Source of the DNA: Chrysomallon squamiferum
Taxonomy: Eukaryota; Mollusca; Gastropoda; Neomphalida; Peltospiridae
Reading direction: 5' to 3'
DNA length: 64,000 nt
NCBI GenBank assembly: GCA_012295275.1
Contig: CM022671.1
Location: 8,667,386-8,731,385, forward strand
Shown here piece after piece: positions 54,623-64,000 of the stretch (positions are counted from its first letter, which is position 1; each line of letters opens with the position of its first letter). Both the position numbers and the translations under genes were made by a program. Under the pieces are notes generated by a model that searched no databases, had not been told where the DNA came from, and was given only the letters and a program-made list of their open reading frames with translations.

Positions 54623-54656
<34 letters not shown>

Positions 54657-55260
54657 AAGTACAAATATACAGTCATATACATACATTATAACTGCAGGAG
54701 ATCCAGATGGAATGACACCGAGGCTGTCTGTTGATTATACAGCTTTTGACAGGTTAGCTTTTGTAATTAAACATATAGTATTATATAATAATACACAGTA
54801 GCTTAGAACTAAAGAATACATTTTATGTTAATTATTATTACTGTTATTATTAATTTTATTTTATTTTATTATTATTATTATTTTTTTTATTATAAATTTG
54901 GAAAAATAAGTTAAATTACATGACATTTTTTATTTAACTTTATTCGTTTAATTATTTATATTCAGTGACCCTAAAACTCCACCCAGATGTTTTCCATCTC
55001 ATGGAACTCTTCACAACACAAACACTTTGGAAAAATTTAAAGAACTGGATAAAAAAGAACTTCTGGAAACAGTGGGAAAACAGGTAACTTTGTGTATCTT
55101 GGGGATACAGGTGGGTGTGTGTGTGTGTGTGTGTGTTTGTGTGTGGTGGGTCATGTTTTTCATCACTTTGCTTTATAAATTATGTTTTTTACTTTGTTCA
55201 AACAATTGTTTTATTTCTAGATCTGCTGAATTAATAGAGGTTTTAAAGCAAAGGATAAAA

Positions 55261-55295
<35 letters not shown>

Positions 55296-58200
55296 ATCTA
55301 TCTATCTGTCTACATGTCCACATATTTATTTGTCTACCTTCTCTTACTTTTTTAATATTTTCCAACTTTTGTGTTAAAAACGTTCCTTCATTAATGCTAC
55401 ATATTGTTATTATTATTTTTTAGAATAACATATATAAAGTAAAAAAATATATAATAATAATAATAATAAATAATAAAAAGAAACTGTACTGTGATGTTGG
55501 TTATTTTCAGATCTGGAATGATATAAAATCAGGAAAAGTTTTAGAAGATCCATCACATTTAGTATGTTTTCTGGCTTTAACACATGCTGTAAGTAAATAC
55601 ATATATTTCCAACTATTGAAAATGTTATTTACTGCTACATTTTAACAAATATGTGTATATACAGGGGGTATGCAAACATACATACATACAATATTTACTT
55701 TTTCTCCTGTAGCTCATTTGGTTAAAATAATTATTTACTTCACATTTCAGAAACATGTTGTCATTACATTTTGAAAATAAGTGAGAATATGAAAATATAT
55801 ATTACATGTGAAAAAGAGAGAGAAGTGTAATGGAAGAGACATTGCTGAAAATCTTAATGTTTAACTAAATTATATTTCTGTATCATGTTTACATTTGTTT
55901 ATAAACATGTTTTTAATTTTATTTTCACAGGACTTGAAAAAGTATAATTATTACTACTGGTTTGCTTTCCCTTGTTTAACAATGCCAGAAATTACAGTGG
56001 TCTCCAGCTCAAGTCTCTTGAAAAAATTTACATCAAAGCAGGTAATAACTGAAATTTAATTTTTGTGTACTGGATAATATTTTATATAACTGAAGATAAA
56101 TATTTTAGAAATTTATCATTATTGAAAACATTTTATTCATAATATTATTCTGTATTGAATTTATATTTAAAAAATTACCTTGACATTTTTGATAACTGTA
56201 ATTCAGTGTCAAATGTTAATTTAATATTTTAAAGATTTATATGAATTTTATTACTGTCTTTATAAGCTATTTTTGGTTTTGTTAACCACTGTTTTATGGA
56301 ATTGTGTTTTATTAAAGTTTTGATGTTAAAAGTTTTGATTTGTCTTGTTTTCAGATAGAAAATCTTGCTGTGACATATGATAAGTTCCAGGCTGAAAAGA
56401 AATCCTTCTGTGGATTTTTCCTTGTCAAACTGAATGGAGATGAAGTAGAGATAGACAACATCAAAAATGCTGATTATCTAATACAGAATTCAGATCAGGT
56501 GAAAATATTATTTATAATAAATAAATAATATAAATTTTTATTAGCTGTTTCCCCATGTAATGCCATTCAAAAATTTATCTAAATTAATCTTTTTGTGTTT
56601 GATAATAATCAGTTTAGTTTTAGTATTTATTCAGGAAAGTTAATAAATATTCAGTTAAAATGTAGAGATGTTCAAAATGGGTTTAAGTAAAAAAAAATAA
56701 AAAAAATAATGCCATATATAATATTTTTACATTTTAATTACTATCTGTTAACAGCTGGATTATATCCACTGATAAACAAAGTTGAAAGTTTTTTGTAAAT
56801 TTTAAAAGTTTAAACATATTTGGTATTTGACATTATATTGAAATAGCTTCAAAGAGCGGCTATATATTGCCAGTGTGTGGGGTTAAATGTGAGGTAATGT
56901 GAGTGTGTGTGTTGATAGATAGAGAGATAGATAGACAGACACATACTCATTCTATTCAGTAAGTTTAGGTAATGTAATTAAGAATTCCTTTGCTGTATAA
57001 AGCATCATATTATACCATCTGATCACTTAACTAATTTGCTTACAGTTCTGTCTGACGTGTGTTTAATGTATTTCCGGTTACAGGCAGAGTTATATTTCAC
57101 ATTTGCTGATCCGTGTACTATGACAAATCATCCTGGCTGGCCACTGAGAAACTACCTGACACTGATTGCTTACAAATGGTAAAACCAGAATTACAAACTT
57201 ATTATATTACATAACTTTGACAGATTGGAAACGGTTAAAAATAATTATTACACAGATTATTCTATAATTATACTTTGACAGAAGTTTTTGCATCATATTG
57301 TGATACTTATTTCATTTTCGTTTTTAAGGGGAGCTAAGTTGAAGAAAATTAATGTTTTGTGTTTTCGTGATCGGACTAGAGATGGAGTACGAGATGTATG
57401 TCACAGTTTGGTTCTTACTGTCAACATACCTCCTGTCAGTTTAGAAGGTAATTTTTTTTTACCTTTATACTCACTTTACACTGTAATGTTCTAAATATAT
57501 TTAGAAGGTAATTCTTTTTTACCTTTATGCTTTATATAATTTAATATTCTAAATGTATTTAGAAGGTAATTATTTCTTACCTTTATTCTTACTTTACACA
57601 ATAATTTTCTCAGTATTTTCCATAGGTTATACTTTTTTGCCTGTGTTTTCACCATAAACAGTAATATCCCAAAATATTTTTATATACTTTCTCTGCTATA
57701 GACATTCTTCATTAAATTATATTAACAATTACTATGAGGTGCTAGTCTAGTGATTCTGCAGCAAGAGTATAAAAACAAAACACTTGCTGACATCATTCCA
57801 AGGTTACTACTGTTCCAAGTTAGCATTAAGTGATCTTTTCTACATATTTTCATACTGATATATAACTTGAAAGACACTTGCTGAAACAAAAAAAGTCTAA
57901 TGGATACAAGAAGAAATATTGATTCTGTGACCCATTATTTGCTGCTGAGGCAGATGATGACAGACACTACTTGAAAAATCTACTAATTAGCAATAATACT
58001 TTCATGTCTGTGCCTACCTGTAAATTATAAATATGATATCTGTTATTTATATGATAACTGTTATTTATATGATAATTAATGATTTGTTTAATGATATTTA
58101 AGTGTTGGTCAGTACATTGCTGTACTTTTCTTTTCAGAATGTCGGAAGTGTGTTGGGTGGGAGAAGAATGAAAGAGGAAAGCTGGGACCTCGACATGTGA

Positions 58201-58524
58201 ACTTGAGTTCAAACATGGACCCTTCCAAGTGAGGAGATTTATCCCTTAATTCTTATTTTTATTGTTTTTTTCAGTTTTTTCAACAGCAATTATACAGATA
58301 TGCTAATCCAGAATGAAAAATAAATATATTAAAAATGGTAATAATATCTTTTATTTATCTATTTATTTTCAATATGTCCACTGTTGTCCTAAATATACAA
58401 ACCTATATGAGAAAACCAGCATGTAAAGATTAATTAAATGATATAAGGAAAACATTTTTAAAATGTAAGTTTTCCTAATATTTCAGACATGTAACTCTTT
58501 TGTGTTTTGCTGTTTAATTTATCA

Positions 58525-58566
<42 letters not shown>

Positions 58567-61500
58567 GGTTATAATTTTTTAAAATTTTTGTTATCCATGT
58601 TTGAACTCTTTGTTTTTCTAATTAAATAATAGATTGGCTGAATCTGCTGTTGACCTAAATCTGCGACTAATGAGATGGAGGTTATTGCCTAACCTTGACC
58701 TTGATAAGATGTCTAAGACCCGAGTTTTGTTACTGGGTGCTGGCACACTTGGCTGTAATGTAGCCAGGGGACTAATGGTGAAACTTTACTGTTGTTTTCA
58801 TAATTTTCACTAATGAATGATAAATGATTTCTATAAAAAATAATAATTCAAAGATTTTAAAAAATATTTTGATCGGTGTGGAAAAAGAACATTGCATTTA
58901 TTTCATTTTAAAATCCTTCTGTTAAATTTTTTTTTTTCAATATGTTCCTTCTTAAATTAAAATTAATTTGAAAAAAGTTTATGAATGTGTGTGTATAAAT
59001 TAAATTTAATACTTTAAATAATTTTATAAAGTACCAAATTATACCAATTTATTTTACAGTGAACACTAGTAATAATAAATTTTTAAAATGAATGATGATG
59101 TATATATATCCTTTTCAAAAGAATTAAGCTTTCAGTTTTATCTTTATTATGATAATCTTTTCTTCTTACAGTGACAGTCCTCCATTTTGTTAACTCTAAA
59201 CATTTACCTTGATTGCATATGTAAATGTTGTATATTTCACAGGCTTGGGGTGTGAGACATATAACTCTGGTAGACAATGCAAAGGTGTCATACTCCAACC
59301 CAGTGAGGCAGTCACTCTTCTCATTTGATGATTGTTTAGACGGTGGCAGGCAAAAAGCAGAAGCTGCTGCAGATTCGTTGAAGAAAATCTTTCCTGGAGT
59401 GGTGAGTCCAGATTTACCTGATTATGTGTGAAAGTAGAAAGACACATACATCTATAAACATCCCCAAAAAATATATACAGACACAAACACAGACACATAC
59501 ACACACACACTGGAACAGCCAAACATTCACATGTGCACTCAGTCACATATACATACAGATATATTAATACAATTATTTTATAATATTTCACTGATTTGCA
59601 CTTTCATGCAGTTTTGTTAAATATTAGAATGTTGAATTTATTGTTGCTGTTCTGTAATTATACAAGGACATTTATTCACAGCAACTAATCTGTTTTTTCC
59701 ATGTTTATAAAAACTTTAGTAATATTGTTAATTTTATTTTTCCAGCAATCATCAGGAATTTCTCTTTCAATACCAATGCCAGGGCATTCTATTCCAGGTT
59801 TGTTTTATGCCATAAAATATATTGTATAATGTTCTGTTTTGTTTAGATATTTTATATAATTACCTTTTGCTTATTTTTATTTTTAAAGAGAAGCTCTTGT
59901 TTCATTGTATTACTGGACATATTTCAAGGTTTAAAATGAAGTTGGTAATTGAAGAAAGTATATAAATTCAGTAATTAAATGTGGTATTTGAAATCATTTA
60001 TAATGTTAGGGATGGATACAATCAAAATTTCAAAATAACAAAATTTAAAAAGATTTAGTTAATCTCAAGACATGTCTGAGATAAGTCATTTTAGTTAAAA
60101 TTTCTTGTTCATATTTTATTTTAAGAATGTATATGAATACATTAGACACAAGCATATTAATATACATGAATCCATCTTTCCCTTTTCATTTCCCTTTTGT
60201 TTTCCCTTTTGATCATGTACTTTGATTATTATTAGTAGTAGTAGTTGTAGTAATAATAACAGTAGTAGTAATAGGTGTTATAGAAGGAATAGGAATAACA
60301 ACAGTAACAGTTGGTGTTGTAATAGTAGTTGTAGTAGTAGTAGTAGTAGTAGTAAGTAATAGCAGTAGTACTAGTAATTGTTGTTATTTTTGTAGCAGCA
60401 GTAGTACCAGTAGTAGTAGTATTAACATTATTATATTAATACTGTGTTTAGAGAGTGCACTGGAACAGACTAGGGCTGATGTTGAAAAGCTGAATGAGGT
60501 GTATTAGTTCTAGTTGTAGTAGTTGTAGTTGCAGTAGTAGTAGTAACAGTAGTAATAGTAGTATTAACATTATTATTATTAATACTGTGTTTAGGGAGTG
60601 AACTGGAACAGACTAGGGCTGATGTTGAAAAGCTGGATGAGGTGTTGTAGTTGTAGTAGTCATAGTAGTAACAGTAGTAGTAGTATTAACATTATTATTA
60701 TTAATACTGTGTTTAAAGAGTGCACTGGAACAGACTAGGGCTGATGTTGAAAAGCTGGATGAGTTGTAGTAGTTGTAGTAGTAACAGACAGTAGGAGTAG
60801 TGTTAACATTATTGTTATTAATACTGTGTTTAGAGCAGTGGTTCTCAAACTTTTTGAAGTCAGGGCACACTTGAAGCCTTACAAACAATTGCAGGTACAA
60901 ACAATTGTGAGAGATGTTCACTTCACCCTTGTGTGAGAGATGTTCAAGAATTTAGACCTCCCTTGTGTGAGAGATGTTCACTGATATATTTATTTAGAAA
61001 TGTTAACGATATATTTAGAATGACCTCCCTTGTGTGAGAGATGTTCACTGCTATATTTAGATTTTCAGCCCTTGTGTGAGAGATGTTCACTGGTATATTT
61101 AGAGTAACCTCCCTTGTGTGAGAGATGTTCACTGGTATATTTAGAGTAACCTCCCTTGTGTGAGACATGTTCACTGCTATGTTTAGAATTACAGGCCTTG
61201 TGTGAGAGATGTTACTGGTATATTTAGAGTAACCTCCCTTGTGTGAGAGATGTTCACTGAGATATATTTATAGCCCTTTTGAGAGATATTCACTGGTATA
61301 TTTAGAGTACTGCTTATTGAGAGATGTTCACTGGTATATTTAGAGTAACCTCCCTTGTGTGAGAGATGTTCACTGCTATGTTTAGAATTACAGGCCTTGT
61401 GTGAGAGATGTTCACTGGTATATTTAGAATTACAGGCCTTGTGTGAGTATATATCTTTATTCATCATCTATTTTGTGCTGATGAGAAGTATGAGCCTGAC

Positions 61501-63818
61501 GTGTCTTGGCAAGTTCTTAAAAAATATATTTAATATGAAAAACAAAGCAATGGACTGTTAAAATGTCAAAAAAATGTACACAGGCTGTACTTTTAATGGT
61601 GTGCATTGTGCAGTGAGGGAAAACTTTTATCAGTCGTTTGCTTTTACAAATGCAACCCTATAGTAGGCTAAAATTTTACAAATGTAAAGGTTTTAGATGT
61701 GTAGTGACTGTGATAGTGATAGGAATATGTGTCACAAGAAAACTTTGGTTATTTATCACACTTGCACATGCTATCACTCATACTGTCACTGGTAAACTAC
61801 TGAGCAGCCGCGCTTGCTCATCAGCCAAAGTTTCGTCTCGAATGAGTGTACAACGTGTATAAAATCTTCTAGCAACCGGCTATTTCTAACTGGATATCCT
61901 TCTGCTCTTAACATAATCAGTTTTTTATCATCACAAATATCTTCCTAGATCCTAGAATTTCATGGGGCACACCTAAGCATGTCTCCATGCACACCCTTTG
62001 AGAGCCACTGGTTTAGAGAGTGCACTGGAACAGACAAGGGCTGATGTTGAAAAGCTGAATGAGTTGTAGTAGTTGTAGTAGTAACAGTAGTAGTAGTATT
62101 AACATTATTATTATTAATACTGTGTTTAGAGAGTGCACTGGAACAGACTAGGGCTGATGTTGAAAAGCTGGATGAGTTGTAGTAGTTGTAGTTGTAGTAG
62201 TAACAGTAGTAGTAGTATTAACATTATTATAATAATACTGTGTTTAGAGAGTGCACTGGAACAGACAAGGGCTGATGTTGATAAGCTAGTTGTTGTAGTA
62301 GTTGTAGTTGTAGTTGTAGTAGTAACAGTAGTAGTAGTGTTAACATTATATTAATATTGTGTTTAGAGAGTGCACTGGAACAGACTAGGGCTGATGTTGA
62401 AAAGCTGGATGAGTTGTAGTAGTTGTAGTTGTAGTAGTAACAGTAGTAGTAGTATTAACATTATTATAATAATACTGTGTTTAGAGAGTGCACTGGAACA
62501 GACAAGGGCTGATGTTGATAAGCTAGTTGTTGTAGTAGTTGTAGTTGTAGTTGTAGTAGTAACAGTAGTAGTAGTATTAACATTATTATAATAATACTGT
62601 GTTTAGAGAGTGCACTGGAACAGACAAGGGCTGATGTTGATAAGCTAGTTGTTGTAGTAGTTGTAGTTGTAGTTGTAGTAGTAACAGTAGTAGTAGTGTT
62701 AACATTATATTAATATTGTGTTTAGAGAGTGCACTGGAACAGACTAGGGCTGATGTTGAAAAGCTGGATGAGTTGTAGTAGTTGTAGTAGTAACAGTAGT
62801 AGTATTAACATTATTATAATAATACTGTGTTTAGAGAGTGCACTGGAACAGACAAGGGCTGATGTTGAGAAACTGGATGAGTTGTAGTAGTTGTAGTAGT
62901 AGTAGTAACAGTAGTAGTAGTAATATTATTATATTAATACTGTGTTTAGAGAGTGCACTGGAACAGACAAGGGCTGATGTTGAGAAGCTAGTTGTAGTAG
63001 TTGTAGTAGTACAGTAGTAGTAGTAACATTATTATTATTATTAATACTGTGTTTAGAGAGTGCACTGGAACAGACCAGGGCTGATGTTGAAAGGCTGGAT
63101 GAGCTGATAGAGAAACATGATGTTGTGTTTCTGTTGATGGACACCAGAGAAAGTCGCTGGCTTCCTACACTGATTGGGTGTGTTAAACAGAAGGTTGGTA
63201 ACAAACAGATTTTCTAAAAAAAACTTATATTAAAAAACTCATTATACTCGATATTAAAGAGAAAGGAAAATTGATGTTGACTTTGGGCTTGTAATTTAAA
63301 AATATAACAAGAAATCTGTAGTTGATTTGGATAAATATGTTACTACAGATCTGCTGGATGAAATTTTGTATCAGAATGTTTGATTGTCTGAGTGGTTTTT
63401 CCTGATTTAATCTCTGTTTGTCACAGTTTGTCATAATAAAACAGGTTGTAAAGAAACAAAAACATATTGATTGTCATCAAGTATACATTACAGTGCATTA
63501 TAATATTAAATGTACTGATGTTTTTAGAAATTGTTTTAAACATTTCAGATTGTGATGAATGCAGCTTTGGGTTTCGACACATTCCTGGTTCTGCGACATG
63601 GCATCAAAACTGCAGCACCAACAACAAAACCAGTAAATCTTGGTTCACCCATACCAGGAAATCAACTCGGTTGTTACTTCTGTAATGATGTTGTTGCACC
63701 TGGCAATGTAAGTTTTATTTTAACTTTTATAATTTAAAAAAAAAAATTATTTTGTTTCTTGTTTTTCTTCCTCTTCTTTTTCTTGTTATTATTGTTATTA
63801 TTATTGTTGTTGTTGTTG

Positions 63819-63892
<74 letters not shown>

Positions 63893-64000
63893 ATTTCACT
63901 TGCAGTCAACAAGGGACAGAACTCTAGATCAGCAGTGCACAGTTACCAGACCTGGTGTTTCAATGATTGCTGGAGCGTTGGCTGTAGAGTTAATGGTTTC
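54249..64000 (+). CDS. ATG7: ATG7, autophagy E1-like activating enzyme (3' truncated by window)
   Basis: Cytosolic E1-like enzyme that activates ATG12 and ATG8/LC3 for transfer to ATG10 and ATG3. Exons: 54249-54390, 54698-54752, 54966-55083, 55511-55588, 55931-56041, 56355-56498, 57084-57178, 57329-57447, 58138-58228, 58633-58777, 59243-59401, 59746-59797, 63057-63193, 63549-63707, 63906-64000 (cut). 566 codons are seen. The start is [20 protein letters not shown], very like vertebrate ATG7. Other markers are [22 protein letters not shown], the ATP-binding GAGTLG at 353-358, [39 protein letters not shown] and [13 protein letters not shown]. The catalytic cysteine lies in [11 protein letters not shown] (residue about 546; codon 63936-63938; human Cys572). 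The frame is intact throughout. The C-terminal ATG8-binding tail lies beyond the window. Introns 8 and 12 carry splice-site-bearing repeats. Confidence 0.97.
55107..55145. repeat. (TG)n microsatellite in ATG7 intron 3
   Basis: A GT dinucleotide run starts about 25 bp after the exon 3 donor. Confidence 0.8.
55176..55305 (+). repeat. Dispersed repeat, copy 2, with CT/TCTA tail
   Basis: Second copy of the repeat seen at 52949-53050, in ATG7 intron 3 and the same orientation. It is followed by a long (CT)n and a short TCTA-like tail. The conserved core runs from taaattat to aaggataaaagtt. Confidence 0.75.
57441..57610 (+). repeat. About 60-bp tandem repeat carrying splice-donor copies (ATG7 intron 8)
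   Basis: The exon 8 end and donor (ttagaag|gtaatt, donor GT at 57448) recurs as agaag|gtaatt with donor GT at 57508 and 57566. Each copy is followed by a T-rich stretch ending in acctttat and by a ttctaaat.tattt block. The second copy starts 60 bp and the third 118 bp after the real donor. Use of the second donor would read into an in-frame TAA near 57492. Confidence 0.85.
58529..58562. repeat. (TA)n microsatellite in ATG7 intron 9
   Basis: An uninterrupted TA run of about 34 bp lies about 70 bp before the exon 10 acceptor. Confidence 0.9.
60836..62010. mobile_element. Non-autonomous hAT element nested in the ATG7 intron 12 array
   Basis: The left end CAGTGGTTCTCAAAC and the reverse complement of the right end, CAGTGGCTCTCAAAG, are hAT-type terminal inverted repeats. 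The flanking 8-bp target duplication gttttag-type sequence reads gtttagag at both 60828-60835 and 62011-62018, a perfect match. The element is 1175 bp, has no transposase frame, and is largely filled by a 42-bp minisatellite (60926-61446). The target is the splice-acceptor/exon-start sequence of one array copy. Confidence 0.9.
60926..61446. repeat. 42-bp minisatellite inside the hAT element
   Basis: About 12 units of ccttgtgtgagagatgttca then ctggtatatttagagtaacct or a variant (tgctatgtttagaattacagg). Unit variants are interspersed. The HTREV-type minus-strand open frames across it are by-products of the period. Confidence 0.9.
63797..63892. repeat. (TTA)n/(TTG)n microsatellite next to ATG7 exon 15 acceptor
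   Basis: About 65 bp of pure TTA, preceded by TTG repeats, end only about 13 bp before the acceptor AG at 63904-63905. Length changes here would alter the branch-point to acceptor region of the exon with the catalytic cysteine. Confidence 0.9.

Larger units (their letters stand above)
60225..63056 (+). repeat. ATG7: Array of intron-end plus exon-13-head duplicates in ATG7 intron 12
   Basis: A GTA/GTT-rich tract (from about 60225) leads into units of about 110-150 bp. Each unit holds a gtagtagtaacagtagta-like part, an aacattattattaatact part, a gtgtttag acceptor, and about 48 bases matching the start of exon 13 (encoding [16 protein letters not shown]), then falls back into the GTA tract with a stop codon (ttg tag). 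Twelve copies precede the true exon, with exon-like starts near 60452, 60600, 60720, then one split by the hAT element (62017), then near 62130, 62249, 62367, 62486, 62608, 62726, 62837 and 62950. A 237-bp two-unit block is repeated almost perfectly (62133-62354 versus 62370-62591). Copy 2 has ttaggg and copy 3 has ttaaag at the acceptor; most others keep a full ttag|agag. Confidence 0.92.

Noticed and set aside
60944-61467. HTREV-type repeat proteins on the minus strand
   Set aside because: They are translations of the 42-bp minisatellite inside the hAT element.
62133-62591. Two nearly identical 73-codon open frames
   Set aside because: They reflect the 237-bp block duplication of the array, not a gene pair.
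60926-63056. CRISPR-like regular repeats
   Set aside because: Units are contiguous without unique spacers and the window is eukaryotic.
60613-63204. Ser/Asn/Thr- and Val-rich open frames in ATG7 intron 12
   Set aside because: They are translations of the GTA/GTT repeat array and have no independent coding support.

Overview
This is an AT-rich animal nuclear window. Genes are split into many short exons with GT-AG introns, introns carry abundant microsatellites and minisatellites, and hAT-type transposons are present. The four recognisable single-copy proteins (HCFC1, TMEM187, Brambleberry/KAR5, ATG7) match vertebrate proteins very well, but the introns and repeats are not vertebrate-like. 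I infer an invertebrate, most likely a lophotrochozoan such as a mollusc; this is an inference from gene set and composition, not a match. Exon chains below were read by eye from splice consensus, reading phase and family conservation. In every complete gene the exon lengths sum to a multiple of three.

Layout. 3205-16512 (+): 3' part of an SLC26 anion transporter of the prestin/SLC26A6 type; its 5' exons are not in the window. It has an alternative 3' terminal exon at 17902-17923. 16513-28980: long 3'-flanking/intergenic AT-rich DNA with minisatellites, nested palindromes and one degenerate coding relic. 28981-29808 (-): TMEM187. 30758-44266 (+): HCFC1 (host cell factor 1), 22 exons, 1400 aa, head to head with TMEM187 as in the human Xq28 locus. 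48588-52176 (-): a Brambleberry/KAR5-type nuclear-envelope fusion protein, 6 exons, 531 aa, convergent with HCFC1. 54249-64000 (+): ATG7, the autophagy E1 enzyme, 15 exons seen, cut by the window end just after the catalytic-cysteine exon begins. A decayed hAT transposon sits between Brambleberry and ATG7.

The most unusual material is a set of tandem repeats that carry real splice signals. In ATG7 intron 12, about 12 copies of the 3' end of the intron plus the first 48 or so bases of exon 13 precede the true exon, and a 1175-bp non-autonomous hAT element has inserted in one copy exactly at its splice acceptor (8-bp target duplication). In the SLC26 gene a 57-bp repeat multiplies a splice acceptor before an exon. 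In ATG7 intron 8 a repeat of about 60 bp triplicates the splice donor. HCFC1 has eight near-identical 14-residue repeats ([14 protein letters not shown]) in the part of the protein where vertebrate HCF-1 has its OGT-cleaved repeats.

The genes do not form a single pathway. HCFC1/TMEM187 probably share a bidirectional promoter. The others are neighbours by position only, as far as the sequence shows.
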